A stretch of DNA of 35,992 nt from Actinomycetota bacterium (lineage in GTDB: Bacteria; Actinomycetota; CADDZG01; WHSQ01), in NCBI GenBank assembly GCA_013695465.1, contig JACDAL010000042.1, forward strand, positions 1 through 35,992, written 5' to 3'. A model generated the notes under the pieces. The model made no database searches. It saw only the letters and a program-made list of their open reading frames with translations, and was not told the DNA's origin. Position 1 is the first letter of the stretch. Every line of letters starts with the position of its first letter. The position numbers and the translations under genes are program-made. Of the stretch, positions 1 through 8,336 are shown in pieces.

Positions 1-1205
1 AGCACCCCGCCCTGAAGGCAGCGAGCCACCACGGCGGCGGCCTCGGCCTTTGCCGGTGCCTTGGTCTTTTTGTCACAGACCAGCTCGATGCCGATCATCG
101 GTCCCAGACCGCGCACCTCTCCGACAAGCGTGAGCTCGTCTGCCAGTGGGTCCAGGCGGGAGCGGATCACCTGGCCCTGGATCCGGCCGCGCTCCATGAG
201 ATCGGTCTCCGTCAGCTCGGCGATGACCGCCAGCGCCGCGGCGCAGGCCACGGGGTTGCCGCCGAAGGTGCCCCCGAGGCCCCCGACGTGGGGGCCCTCC
301 ATTACTTCTGCCGTGCCCGTGATGCCCGAGATCGGCAGGCCCGCCCCCAATGACTTGGCCGTGGTGACGATGTCCGGCACCACGCCGTAGTGCTCGATCG
401 CGAACATCTTGCCGGTGCGGCCCATGCCGGCCTGGACTTCGTCGTCTATCAGGAGGATGCCGCGCTCGGAGGCGATCTGGCGCAGTGCCGGGATCCAGTC
501 GTCGGGCGCGACCACAAAACCGCCTTCGCCCTGGACCGGTTCGACCACCAGCGCGGCGACGCTATCGGCGCCGATCTGCGAGTCGATCTGGTCGGCGAGT
601 TGCTCGGCGCAGGCAATGCCGCAGGAAGGATGAGTGAGCCCCAGCGGACAGCGATAGCAGTAGGCGAAGGGAGCGCGGTAGACCTCCGGGGCGAAGGGCC
701 CGAAGCCGTGCCGGTAGGGCATCTCCTTGGCGGTCAGAGTCATGCCCATCAGGGTGCGTCCGTGAAATCCGTTGGTGAAGCCGACCACCGCGTCCCGCCC
801 GGTGTTGTAGCGGGCGATCTTGACGGCGTTCTCGACCGCCTCGGCCCCCGAGTTGGACAGCATGGTCTTCTTGGCGTGATCTCCGGGGGTGATCGAGTTC
901 AAGGTTTCGGCCAGTTCGACGTAGCCCTCGTACATGGCGACATGGAAGCACTCGTGGAGGGTCTTCTCGACCTGATCCTTGACCGCCTGCAGGACGCGGG
1001 CATTGGCGCGGCCCACATTGAGCACCCCGAGCCCGCCGGCAAAGTCGATGAAGCGGTTGCCGTCGACGTCGGTGACGAGGGCGCCGTCGCCTGACGAAAT
1101 GAATATGGGCGCGGTGTTGAAGACGGCGCGGGGGACGGCCTCAGCGCGCCTGTTGGAAAGCTGGCGCGAGATGGGCCCGGGTACGACGTTCAAGCTAATC
1201 GCCAT
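1..1205 (-). CDS. gabT: 4-aminobutyrate-type class III aminotransferase (partial, C-terminus cut)
   Basis: PLP-dependent class III aminotransferase that would move an amino group from GABA or a related omega-amine to 2-oxoglutarate. I translated the minus strand from ATG at 1205; about 401 codons are present and the 3' end lies beyond base 1. Visible landmarks are DVDGNRFIDFAGG near the N-terminus, NSGAEAVENAVK (cofactor phosphate region), GFHGRTLMGMTL, the EPVQGEGGF and DDEVQAGMGRTG segments, and TTAKSLGAGLP with the Schiff-base lysine. This order fits GabT better than ornithine or acetylornithine aminotransferases, though exact substrate is inferred. It diverges from a PucR regulator across about 160 bp, so local control of amine use is plausible. 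The ORF track omits it because it runs off the edge. Confidence 0.88.
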   Translation of the reverse strand, partial: MAISLNVVPGPISRQLSNRRAEAVPRAVFNTAPIFISSGDGALVTDVDGNRFIDFAGGLGVLNVGRANARVLQAVKDQVEKTLHECFHVAMYEGYVELAETLNSITPGDHAKKTMLSNSGAEAVENAVKIARYNTGRDAVVGFTNGFHGRTLMGMTLTAKEMPYRHGFGPFAPEVYRAPFAYCYRCPLGLTHPSCGIACAEQLADQIDSQIGADSVAALVVEPVQGEGGFVVAPDDWIPALRQIASERGILLIDDEVQAGMGRTGKMFAIEHYGVVPDIVTTAKSLGAGLPISGITGTAEVMEGPHVGGLGGTFGGNPVACAAALAVIAELTETDLMERGRIQGQVIRSRLDPLADELTLVGEVRGLGPMIGIELVCDKKTKAPAKAEAAAVVARCLQGGV

Positions 1206-1364
1206 GGCGAACCACTGCTCTTTCCCCCACATCTCCCCCCGGTGTTCGCAACTGCGTCCAGAGAACACCTAGCACTCAAGACTCAATCTATAAGAGTAGT
1301 AGCCAATCGAGCAGGTGCGAGCAGGCGTAACAGGGGGGAGGGCGTTTGTACACTCTGTAGCATC

Positions 1365-2933
1365 GTGAGCCTTGCCGTGTCCGAACTCCTGAAGCTGCCC
1401 GGCCTGAGGTTGGAGGTCGTCGGCGGCGCCCGGGGACTCGAGAGGGAGATCACCTGGGCGCACATCTCGGAGCTTTCTGATCCCACCCCGTGGTTGTCCG
1501 GGGGCGAGCTGCTGTTGACCACCGGGATGGCGCTGGGGCAGGAAGAGGGCGCCCAGCGCTTGTACGTCGAACGTCTTGTCTCGGCTGGGGTGTCGGGACT
1601 GTGCTTCGGCGTGGGATTCGGCTTCGAAAAGACACCGGATGCCATGGTCACGGCGGCCGAAGAGGCGGGGCTGTGTGTGCTCGAAGTACCTCTCCCCGTC
1701 CCCTTCATCGCCATCACGAAGGCGATCAGCGCCGAGCTGTCCGAAGAGCGCCTCAGGGACGCCCAGATGTCGGTCGAGATGCACGAGCGTCTGGCCTCGT
1801 TGGTCTCCGAGGGCGCAGGACCGGCCGACGTTCTCGATGAGGTCTGCGAGCTCCGCAACGGCTGGGCCATCCTGTTCGATTCGGGAGGGGGGGTGGTGGC
1901 TCGCTCGGGATCCGGCTCCCCATCCCCGGAGGAGGTGTGGGCCGCTCTGCCCCCCGGCCTGGCGGACGGACAAGAGCTCGATACTTCTGCGGAGGCCTCG
2001 CCCGAGGGGTCGCGGCTGGCGGTGAGGGTGGTGTCGGGGCGGCGCCAGGAGGCAGTGCTCGTGTACGGCGCCGCCCGCAAGCTGCAGGGACGCGATCGCA
2101 TCGTGGTGCACCACGCCGTGACCGTGCTGGGCCTGTTGCTGGCATCCCGGCGCGCGGTCATCGAGGCCGAGCGACGTATCGCCGGAGATCTGCTCTCGGA
2201 GGCGTTCGCCGGACGTCTGCGAGGCCCCGATCTCGAGCGCCGGCTCGAGCTCGCCGGATTTCCCGGAGTCTCCGCCCTTACCGCCTTGGCCCTGGAGCCG
2301 CTGGAAGGCTCCGATCCGCGGGGCCTTCAGGATCTCTCCTGGGCGCTCGACGGCATCCTGGGGCGGCGGTGCCCGGCGGCGCGCACAACGGTGACGCACG
2401 GACGGGTGGCTTGCCTGGTCGCTCACGACTCCCCCGAGACCCTGGCTCGCGAGCTGCTCGACGAGCTCGAGCATTCATCACGGCGCTCTGGGCTCGGCCT
2501 CCACGCGGTCCGAGCCGGAGTGGGCGAGACGGTCTCGGTTGCGGGAGTCAGGCGCTCCTATCTGACGGCCGTCTTCGCTCTGCGTGCGGCCCGTGGCCGC
2601 AGCAGGCTGGGCCTGCCCTCCGACCTCGGCTCTTACCGCTTCCTGCTGTCGGCTCAGCCGACCCCACTCTTGGAGGGCTACGTGCGAACAGTGTTGGGGC
2701 CGCTCCGGGACCGGGACCAGACGCGCTCGTCCCAGCTGGTGGAGTCGGTTCGGGCTTTTATTGCGGCGGGAGGGCGCTGGGAGCGCGGGGCGGAGGCCCT
2801 GGGGATCCACCGGCACACCCTTCGTTATCGCGTGCGCCAGGCCGAGCAGCTTCTCAATCGGGACCTCGGCTCGGCCGAGGATCGTCTCGAGGTCTGGTTG
2901 GCTCTGAAGGCGGCCGAGATCCTCGAAGAGTGA
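1365..2933 (+). CDS. PucR family transcriptional regulator
   Basis: Predicted DNA-binding regulator of a catabolic pathway, about 522 aa. The N-terminus (SELLKLPGLRLEVVGGARGL, then LSGGELLLTTGMAL) is the PucR-type sensor domain; the last 60 residues contain the PucR C-terminal helix-turn-helix (AAEALGIHRHTLRYRV-like, here GAEALGIHRHTLRYR). The ORF track opens at 1242, but the sensor domain starts right after GTG 1365, and the residues before it are unlike the family, so I prefer GTG 1365; no good ribosome binding site is close to it, and GTG 1377 or leaderless translation are alternatives. Being divergent from the gabT-like gene it probably controls it, as PucR proteins often regulate adjacent nitrogen or amine catabolism genes. 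The ligand is unknown. Confidence 0.85.
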   Translation: MSLAVSELLKLPGLRLEVVGGARGLEREITWAHISELSDPTPWLSGGELLLTTGMALGQEEGAQRLYVERLVSAGVSGLCFGVGFGFEKTPDAMVTAAEEAGLCVLEVPLPVPFIAITKAISAELSEERLRDAQMSVEMHERLASLVSEGAGPADVLDEVCELRNGWAILFDSGGGVVARSGSGSPSPEEVWAALPPGLADGQELDTSAEASPEGSRLAVRVVSGRRQEAVLVYGAARKLQGRDRIVVHHAVTVLGLLLASRRAVIEAERRIAGDLLSEAFAGRLRGPDLERRLELAGFPGVSALTALALEPLEGSDPRGLQDLSWALDGILGRRCPAARTTVTHGRVACLVAHDSPETLARELLDELEHSSRRSGLGLHAVRAGVGETVSVAGVRRSYLTAVFALRAARGRSRLGLPSDLGSYRFLLSAQPTPLLEGYVRTVLGPLRDRDQTRSSQLVESVRAFIAAGGRWERGAEALGIHRHTLRYRVRQAEQLLNRDLGSAEDRLEVWLALKAAEILEE

Positions 2934-2948
2934 TCGAAATCCCCGTCC

Positions 2949-2989
2949 AGTGGTCGTCAGATGTCGCATGGCAGCGTTTCACGACCACT
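2949..2989. repeat. 9-bp inverted repeat between pucR and lipoprotein
   Basis: AGTGGTCGT (2949-2957) is perfectly complementary to ACGACCACT (2981-2989) with a 23-nt spacer. It lies 16 nt past the pucR stop. There is no T-tract after it, so it could be a transcript hairpin or an operator for the lipoprotein gene; function is not established. Confidence 0.4.
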
Positions 2990-3040
2990 CGGCACCGAAG
3001 GGACGGGAACACGCCGCCCCCTCGGCTGCGTCAAAGAGCC

Positions 3041-3523
3041 ATGACGAAGAGGACGAAACTCCTCGCCCCCCTCACCGCCCTTGTCTTTGTCCTCGCCGCC
3101 TGCGGCCAGCCGTCGCCTCAGCCCGGCGGCTCCGGCGGTTCCTCGGGCGACGAAGATGTGGTGAGCAGCAACCCCAACGACAATCCCTCGAACGATGAGC
3201 CCGGCCCGGGAGCCAAGCTCGTCACACCACAGGGCGACGCCCAGAACGTCATCCCGGGGGCCTGGCGCAGGGTCAAGATGGTCGACGAGGACACGCTCAA
3301 GGTCTTCTTCTGGGGAGGGGTCGAGCCCTGCTCGGTGCTGGACTCGGTCGATGTCTCCTACTTCGGGGATCAGGTCGCACTGACCCTGTTCCACGGTGCG
3401 GGAGCGAATTCAGCCAACAAGGTCTGCCCGGAGCTTGCGGTTCTCAAGGTGGTTGAGGTCGACCTCACCGAGCCGCTCGGGGGCCGCGATGTGGTCGATG
3501 GAGCCGACAAGCTCGAGAAGTAG
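3041..3523 (+). CDS. Small secreted lipoprotein, unknown function
   Basis: 160-aa protein starting at ATG 3041. It begins with a positively charged n-region (MTKRTK), a hydrophobic stretch and a lipobox LAAC at about residues 20-23, so the mature protein should be lipid-anchored to the outer face of the membrane through that cysteine. A Gly/Ser/Pro/Asp-rich spacer of about 40 residues follows, then a compact domain with two cysteines (EPCSVLD and NKVCPEL) that could form a disulfide. I do not recognise the domain. In the ORF track it is the tail of a longer spurious frame opening at 1937 inside pucR. It stands alone between pucR and the aconitase gene. Confidence 0.75.
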   Translation: MTKRTKLLAPLTALVFVLAACGQPSPQPGGSGGSSGDEDVVSSNPNDNPSNDEPGPGAKLVTPQGDAQNVIPGAWRRVKMVDEDTLKVFFWGGVEPCSVLDSVDVSYFGDQVALTLFHGAGANSANKVCPELAVLKVVEVDLTEPLGGRDVVDGADKLEK

Positions 3524-3562
3524 CCACCGGCGGAGCCCAAACCGCGTTTTGAGCGCTTCTCG

Positions 3563-3578
3563 GTGCAGTTTTCTGCAC
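3563..3578. repeat. Short perfect hairpin after the lipoprotein gene
   Basis: GTGCAG-TTTT-CTGCAC, 40 nt past the lipoprotein stop. It may help end the transcript but has no following T-run. A second small inverted repeat, GAGTC-AATC-GACTC (3623-3636), lies just upstream of the aconitase ribosome binding site and could be an operator. Confidence 0.3.
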
Positions 3579-3657
3579 TGTGGCGCCCCTAAAACCCATC
3601 CCACCGGGTAACTTCCGACTAAGAGTCAATCGACTCGGTAGCCGAGGAGGGCCGAGT

Positions 3658-5637
3658 ATGGGGTCGCAGGGCGCGCGGCTCAACGTTGCGCAGAAGCTGA
3701 TCGAGTCGCACCTCGTGGCAGGGGACATGACCCCCGGAGAAGAGGTGGGCCTGCGCATCGATCAGACGCTGACTCAGGATGCGACCGGGACCCTGGTGAT
3801 GCTCGAGCTCGAGGCGATGGCTCTCGATCGGGTGCGCACCGAGCTCTCGGCCCAGTACGTCGACCACAACCTGCTGCAGGCCGATGAGAGAAACGCGGAC
3901 GACCATCTCTTCCTCTACAGTGCCTGCCAGAGGTTCGGGTTGTGGTACTCGAAGCCGGGCAACGGGGTCAGCCACCCCCTTCACATGCAGCGCTTCGGCA
4001 TTCCCGGCAAGACGATGGCGGGCTCGGACAGCCACACTCCCGCCGCCGGCTCCCTCGGAATGCTGGCCATCGGGGTCGGCGGTCTCGAGGTAGCCATGGC
4101 GATGGCGGGGGAGCCTTTGTTCGTCACGATGCCGGAGATCTGGGGCATCGAGCTCCACGGCCGGCTGCCGGACTGGGTCTCGGCCAAGGACGTGATCCTC
4201 GAGATGCTGAGGCGTCACGGCGTCAAAGGGGGCCGCGGCCGTATCGTCGAGTATCACGGCGGCGGGCTCGAGCATCTCTCGGCTATGGACCGGCATGTGA
4301 TCGCAAACATGGGGGCCGAGCTCGGCGCCACCACCACGGTGTTTCCCTCCGACGAGGAGGTTCGGCGTTTTCTTGCGAGCGAATGCCGTGTCGACGACTG
4401 GATCGAGCTGGTGGCGGACGAGGGCTGTTCCTACGACGTGGAAGAGAGCATCGACCTCTCGAAGCTCGAGCCTCTCATCGCCACTCCTTCCAGCCCCGGA
4501 AACGTGGTGTCGGTGACCGAGGTGGCCGGCCGGGAGATCTCTCAGGTGGTCGTGGGCTCGTCGGCCAACCCGGGGCTGCGGGACTTCGCGGTGGTGGCAC
4601 AGATCGTCGCCGGCAAGCAAACGCATCCGCGCGTCTCGCTGGACGTGAATCCCACCTCACGCCAGACGCTCGAGGTCCTGATTCGCGAGGGACTGCTTGC
4701 CCCTTTGGTGCATGCGGGAGCGCGCTTGCATCAGTCGGGCTGCATGGGGTGTATCGGTATGGGGCAGGCGCCCGCATCCAATCAGATCAGCCTGCGAACG
4801 ATGCCGAGGAACTTCCCCGGCCGTTCGGGGACCAGGGACGACCTCGTCTATCTGTGCTCGCCCGAGACCGCGGCCGCCTCCGCACTGACCGGTGAGATTA
4901 CCGACCCCCGCTCGCTCGACATGAGCTACCCGCGCTATGAGACCCCGAAGGACCAGGCGATCAACACCGAGATGCTTGTGCCGCCACCTCGAGAGTCTCA
5001 GAAGGTCGAGCTCGTCAAGGGCCCGAACATCTCGTCGCTGCCGGACTTCGAGCCGCTGCCCGACGAGCTGAGGCTCGAGGTGCTCCTCAAAGTGGCAGAC
5101 GACGTCTCGACCGACGAGATCATGCCGGCGGGACAGCGCGTGCTGCCGTTTCGCAGCAACATCGAAAAGATTTCCGAGTTCGTCTACTGGCAGGTCGACG
5201 ACACGTATCACCGGCGCGCGCTCGAGGCGAAGGAGGGAGACGGCCATGCGATCGTCGCAGGCCACAACTACGGGCAGGGTTCGAGCCGAGAGCACGCCGC
5301 GATCGCGCCCCGTTACCTCGGCCTCCGCGTGGTGGTCGCCAAGAGTTTCGCCCGTATTCACTGGCAGAACCTCCCCAACTTCGGGATTCTTCCGCTGGAG
5401 TTCGAGCAGGAGTCAGATTTTGACGCCGTGGAGCAGGGCGACGTGCTGTTCCTGGCGGCGTTGGGCGAAGCGCTGAAGGGGCCGAAGCGCCGCGTCACCG
5501 CCGCCAACGAGACCAAAGACGCAGAGGTGACGCTCTCCCACCGTCTCTCCGAGCGCCAGGTGAGCATGGTGTTGAAGGGTGGGCTGATCCCGATGTTCAA
5601 GGACCGGCTCACCGAGGAGGCGGGCCACACGCGTTGA
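3658..5637 (+). CDS. Aconitate hydratase, single-chain (Aquifex-type)
   Basis: Aconitase family enzyme converting citrate to isocitrate in the TCA cycle, or a homologous hydro-lyase. Start is ATG 3658 behind GAGGAGG (3644-3650); the track's earlier start at 3580 has no such site. Length 659 aa fits the short bacterial subclass rather than the roughly 900-aa AcnA. Domain order: substrate/cluster domains with DQTLTQDATG, GVSHPLHMQRF, GSDSHTPAAGSLGM and SGCMGCIGMG (two cluster cysteines), then the swivel domain with DVSTDEIMPAG and GQGSSREHAA carrying the catalytic serine. Where classical aconitases have GSCTN with the third cluster cysteine this protein reads VGSSANPGLRDF. I recall that as typical of this subclass, but could not check. 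Its stop overlaps the start of the next gene. Confidence 0.85.
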   Translation: MGSQGARLNVAQKLIESHLVAGDMTPGEEVGLRIDQTLTQDATGTLVMLELEAMALDRVRTELSAQYVDHNLLQADERNADDHLFLYSACQRFGLWYSKPGNGVSHPLHMQRFGIPGKTMAGSDSHTPAAGSLGMLAIGVGGLEVAMAMAGEPLFVTMPEIWGIELHGRLPDWVSAKDVILEMLRRHGVKGGRGRIVEYHGGGLEHLSAMDRHVIANMGAELGATTTVFPSDEEVRRFLASECRVDDWIELVADEGCSYDVEESIDLSKLEPLIATPSSPGNVVSVTEVAGREISQVVVGSSANPGLRDFAVVAQIVAGKQTHPRVSLDVNPTSRQTLEVLIREGLLAPLVHAGARLHQSGCMGCIGMGQAPASNQISLRTMPRNFPGRSGTRDDLVYLCSPETAAASALTGEITDPRSLDMSYPRYETPKDQAINTEMLVPPPRESQKVELVKGPNISSLPDFEPLPDELRLEVLLKVADDVSTDEIMPAGQRVLPFRSNIEKISEFVYWQVDDTYHRRALEAKEGDGHAIVAGHNYGQGSSREHAAIAPRYLGLRVVVAKSFARIHWQNLPNFGILPLEFEQESDFDAVEQGDVLFLAALGEALKGPKRRVTAANETKDAEVTLSHRLSERQVSMVLKGGLIPMFKDRLTEEAGHTR

Positions 5638-5993
5638 TGAGAGCGCTGAAGCTCCTATGGGCGAGCCCGGCGAGCATCGTCGGAGCTCTGCTGGTTCCCT
5701 TCTTCCGCTCGCATCGGGTTTCCTCGGGGGTGCTGCTGTGCGAGGGTGCCGCGTGGCCCGGCCGGCTCGGCTGGCGCTACCGGGCCATAACGCTTGGGCA
5801 CGTGGTGCTGTGCGTCGATGAGTTGGACGACGCCCTTCTCGCCCACGAGCTCGTGCACGTCCGGCAGTACGAGCGGCTGGGAGCCTTGTTCATGCCCGCC
5901 TATTTGTGGGCATCCGCCGCCGCGTGGCTCCGCGGGGGCCATTACTACCGCGACAACCGCTACGAGATCGAGGCCCGCCGCGCCGATCACTAA
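5637..5993 (+). CDS. Small HExxH-motif protein, putative zincin-like
   Basis: 118-aa protein whose ATG (5637) overlaps the aconitase stop in TGATG, so translation is probably coupled. The track begins one codon earlier at TTG. It contains AHELVHVRQYE at about residues 70-80, an HExxH zinc-binding signature, followed by PAYLWAS, a hydrophobic segment, and YYRDNRYEIEA, whose glutamates could supply a third metal ligand. The N-terminal 30 residues are also hydrophobic. This pattern suggests a small membrane-associated metallopeptidase-like protein, but no protease activity can be claimed. Its stop TAA overlaps the stop of a minus-strand reading frame fragment in CTAA. Confidence 0.65.
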   Translation: MRALKLLWASPASIVGALLVPFFRSHRVSSGVLLCEGAAWPGRLGWRYRAITLGHVVLCVDELDDALLAHELVHVRQYERLGALFMPAYLWASAAAWLRGGHYYRDNRYEIEARRADH

Positions 5994-6178
5994 AAGGCCA
6001 GGTTCCGGTTAGGCCGCCTCCCGTAGGTCATCTTGCGGTAGATGAAGAGGAGGACCGTGGCGACGAGGATCGAGGCGATCTACGGCACTTCCGGGTTGTC
6101 CGGAACCCTGACCTTTTCCCCCGTCTGGTCTCGGGGGAGCGAGTCTGACTCACTAAGATCGGCCTGGCCTAACCTGGG
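5990..6178 (-). pseudogene. Possible remnant of a membrane-anchored small protein
   Basis: On the minus strand the frame reads EKVRVPDNPEVP, then an in-frame TAG (6080-6082), then IASILVATVLLFIYRKMTYG and an Arg/Asn-rich tail ending at TAG 5990-5992. Proline-rich stretch, one transmembrane helix and a positive tail look like a real C-terminal anchor, but there is no start codon after the TAG and no good start before it. Could be a decayed gene, a sequencing error, or chance. Confidence 0.25.
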
Positions 6179-6184
6179 GTGACT

Positions 6185-6988
6185 ATGAGCTTCGAGAACC
6201 GGGTCTGCGTGATAACGGGGGCCTCGAGCGGCATCGGACGGCGCACGGCCCTCGACCTCGCCTCCCTCGGAGCGCGCGTCTGCGCCGCCGCTCGTCGGGA
6301 GGACCGCTTGGAGTCGCTCCTGCTCGAGATCGGCGGGGAGGAGCAAGGGCACAGCTTCCATGTCACCAATGTGTCCTCCAAACAGAGCGTCAAGAGCTTG
6401 GCCGATCATGTCTCGACCACTTACGGACGCCTCGACTTGCTGGTGAACAACGCAGGCTTCTCCGATAGCAGGTCGCTGGAAGAGCCTGGAGGGGTGGCCG
6501 CGCTCGAACGGGTCATGGCTACGAACTTCTACGGCGCGGTCTTCTGCACCGCCGAGCTGCTTCCGCTGTTGGTGTCCTCGTCGCCCTCGAGCGTCGTCAA
6601 CGTCGCCTCGGTGGCGGGTCGCCTGGCGCTGGGAGGCGACCCCTCCTACTGCGCCTCGAAGTTTGCCCTCGTCGGCTGGTCCGAGGCACTTCAGTCTCAG
6701 CTGGCCGGCAAGGGAGTCCACGTGGGAGTGGTCGAGCCCGGCCTCATTCCCACCGAGGGGTTCCCCCAAGCCAAGGTCCGAACGGACCCACTCCTCAGGT
6801 ACCTGCTGGGCACCGAGGCTCAGGTTTCGGCGGCCATCCTCGACACCGTGCGCCGGCGTGTCTTCGAGCGCACGGTTCCGCGCTGGTACTACCTCCTGCA
6901 GCTCCCCCGACTGCTGGCACCGCCCCTTTATCGCGCGGCCGAGCGCCGGCTCATTGCTCCGCGCCGGGTTGGTCCCTTGGACCTTTAG
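6185..6988 (+). CDS. Short-chain dehydrogenase/reductase
   Basis: 267-aa classical SDR, NAD(P)-dependent oxidoreductase of the cytoplasm. The cofactor motif TGASSGIG lies at about residues 11-18, NNAG near residue 92, the catalytic serine in NVASVAGRLALG and the YxxxK pair in SYCASKFALVG. I start it at ATG 6185, with GGGGTG just upstream; the track's GTG 6179 is two codons earlier. After the catalytic core there is an extension of about 60 residues ending in a basic, aromatic tail (RWYYLLQLPRLL, then RRLIAPRR), which may be membrane-associated. Substrate cannot be predicted. It stands alone, 190 bp after the HExxH protein and 80 bp before the next gene. Confidence 0.85.
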   Translation: MSFENRVCVITGASSGIGRRTALDLASLGARVCAAARREDRLESLLLEIGGEEQGHSFHVTNVSSKQSVKSLADHVSTTYGRLDLLVNNAGFSDSRSLEEPGGVAALERVMATNFYGAVFCTAELLPLLVSSSPSSVVNVASVAGRLALGGDPSYCASKFALVGWSEALQSQLAGKGVHVGVVEPGLIPTEGFPQAKVRTDPLLRYLLGTEAQVSAAILDTVRRRVFERTVPRWYYLLQLPRLLAPPLYRAAERRLIAPRRVGPLDL

Positions 6989-7067
6989 CGGCGGGCCACC
7001 GTTCCTCGGCGCCCGGCGGATTATCCCCGGGAACTGAAGGGCCGCGAATGGGGCACACTGGAACGCT

Positions 7068-8336
7068 ATGCCCGGCTTCTTCCCCACGGGCTCCAGGCCC
7101 GCGCTGGTCGTGGCGGCACCCCTTGTCGCCGCGTTGATGTCGCCCCCGGCTCCGGGGCAGGCGATCCTGCTTCAACAGCCTGCGACAAAGATGGCCCAGC
7201 GCTGCGAAGGCTCGAGCGACCCGACCCTGTTCTCGAGCAACCGGCGCGTCGTGAGCACCGCGCGCGGGCGCCTCCTGGCGCTTTACGACCCTCACGGTGC
7301 GGGGCAGCAGCTGGTGTGGCGCGACCCCCCGGGAAAGTGGCGGGAGCGGACTCGGGGAGAGGTGCCGGACGGCTTCCTGCCGGGTGCCGGGCGGAAGGAC
7401 CGCTCCGATCGACCCTCTTCGATCGCAGTGGCGCGCGACGAGCGTGGCCACCAGGCCGCCTGGATCGTCACCAGCGGCGGGGGCTTCGGGAAGGCCGAGG
7501 GGGCCGGTGTGCGGCTGCGCCGGCTGAGCGGGCTGAACCACCCTGAGGGCCCCAAGGTGGGACCGGCGGTCAGGGTGCAGCGAGGACAGGGAGCGCGTGC
7601 CGACCTCGCCTTCGAGAGGGGGCCGAACGGCCGCTATCGAGGCGTGATCTCGTGGCTAAGACGGACGAATCGCGGCACCTATCGGTTCAGGACCGCGTGG
7701 TTCACCGACCTGACCTCGGACAGACCGAGAATCAGGGCTCGCAGCACGATCTTCAGAAGCGTCGTGGGCTCGCCGACCGGCACCTTGGTCCCAACCGAGG
7801 GCGGCATGAGAATCATCGCCTCCACCGCATCCGGCCGGCTGCGACTGTTCAAGCACCGGTCCGGAACGGGTTTGCGAAGGTGGCGCAGGGGGCGAGCCGA
7901 AGTGTCCATCTGGCCTCGCTCGAAGCCGAGCGCTGTGGCCCTCGAAACCGGCCGGATCCTGGCCGCGGCGGAGGCCCGGGTGCGGGGGCGCCGCGTGGTG
8001 AGGGTCCTGAGCTTCTTGGCTTCGGGGTCGCGTGTTCGAAGGATCATGAACCGCCGGGGCTGGAGCCGGCCGGCTTTGACATCGGCCCGAAGATCGGGCC
8101 GGGCGTGGTTGGTGGCGGTCCGAAGGCGCGACGAGACGATCGTCTCGAGGGGCTTCAGGTCTGGTTCGGGATGGGGAAGGGTCCGAGTAGAGACCCGGGT
8201 GCGAGGGCCGTTGAGTACGGCGGCGCCAAACGTTCCCCGTTACTCGAGCCGGCGACTGCGGGTGTTGCTGGCGGGCGTGGCTTGTCCCGGCCCCCGTGAC
8301 GCCAACGGAGTGATCGCCTACGAGCGAGGGATCTAG
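7068..8336 (+). CDS. Secreted Arg-rich hypothetical protein, propeller-like
   Basis: 422 aa from ATG 7068. It starts with a Sec-type signal peptide (hydrophobic stretch ALVVAAPLVAALM, likely cleavage after APGQA). The body is very rich in arginine and has repeated hydrophobic-strand segments with phrases such as SSIAVARDERGHQAAW, ALETGRILAAAEARV and AWLVAVRRRDETIV, spaced like blades of a beta-propeller, but no clear Asp-boxes. Two cysteines, RCEGSS near the N-terminus and ACPGPRD near the C-terminus, could join the ends. I do not recognise a named family. It ends convergently with the phosphoesterase gene: the two stops overlap in CTAG (8333-8336). Confidence 0.65.
   Translation: MPGFFPTGSRPALVVAAPLVAALMSPPAPGQAILLQQPATKMAQRCEGSSDPTLFSSNRRVVSTARGRLLALYDPHGAGQQLVWRDPPGKWRERTRGEVPDGFLPGAGRKDRSDRPSSIAVARDERGHQAAWIVTSGGGFGKAEGAGVRLRRLSGLNHPEGPKVGPAVRVQRGQGARADLAFERGPNGRYRGVISWLRRTNRGTYRFRTAWFTDLTSDRPRIRARSTIFRSVVGSPTGTLVPTEGGMRIIASTASGRLRLFKHRSGTGLRRWRRGRAEVSIWPRSKPSAVALETGRILAAAEARVRGRRVVRVLSFLASGSRVRRIMNRRGWSRPALTSARRSGRAWLVAVRRRDETIVSRGFRSGSGWGRVRVETRVRGPLSTAAPNVPRYSSRRLRVLLAGVACPGPRDANGVIAYERGI

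Noticed and set aside
390-1094. 234-aa plus-strand ORF, and other plus ORFs at 61-1272
   Set aside because: They are antisense to a clear class III aminotransferase with all family motifs.
1937-3523. 528-aa plus-strand ORF
   Set aside because: Only its last 160 codons (lipoprotein from 3041) are real; the rest is an out-of-frame shadow of pucR.
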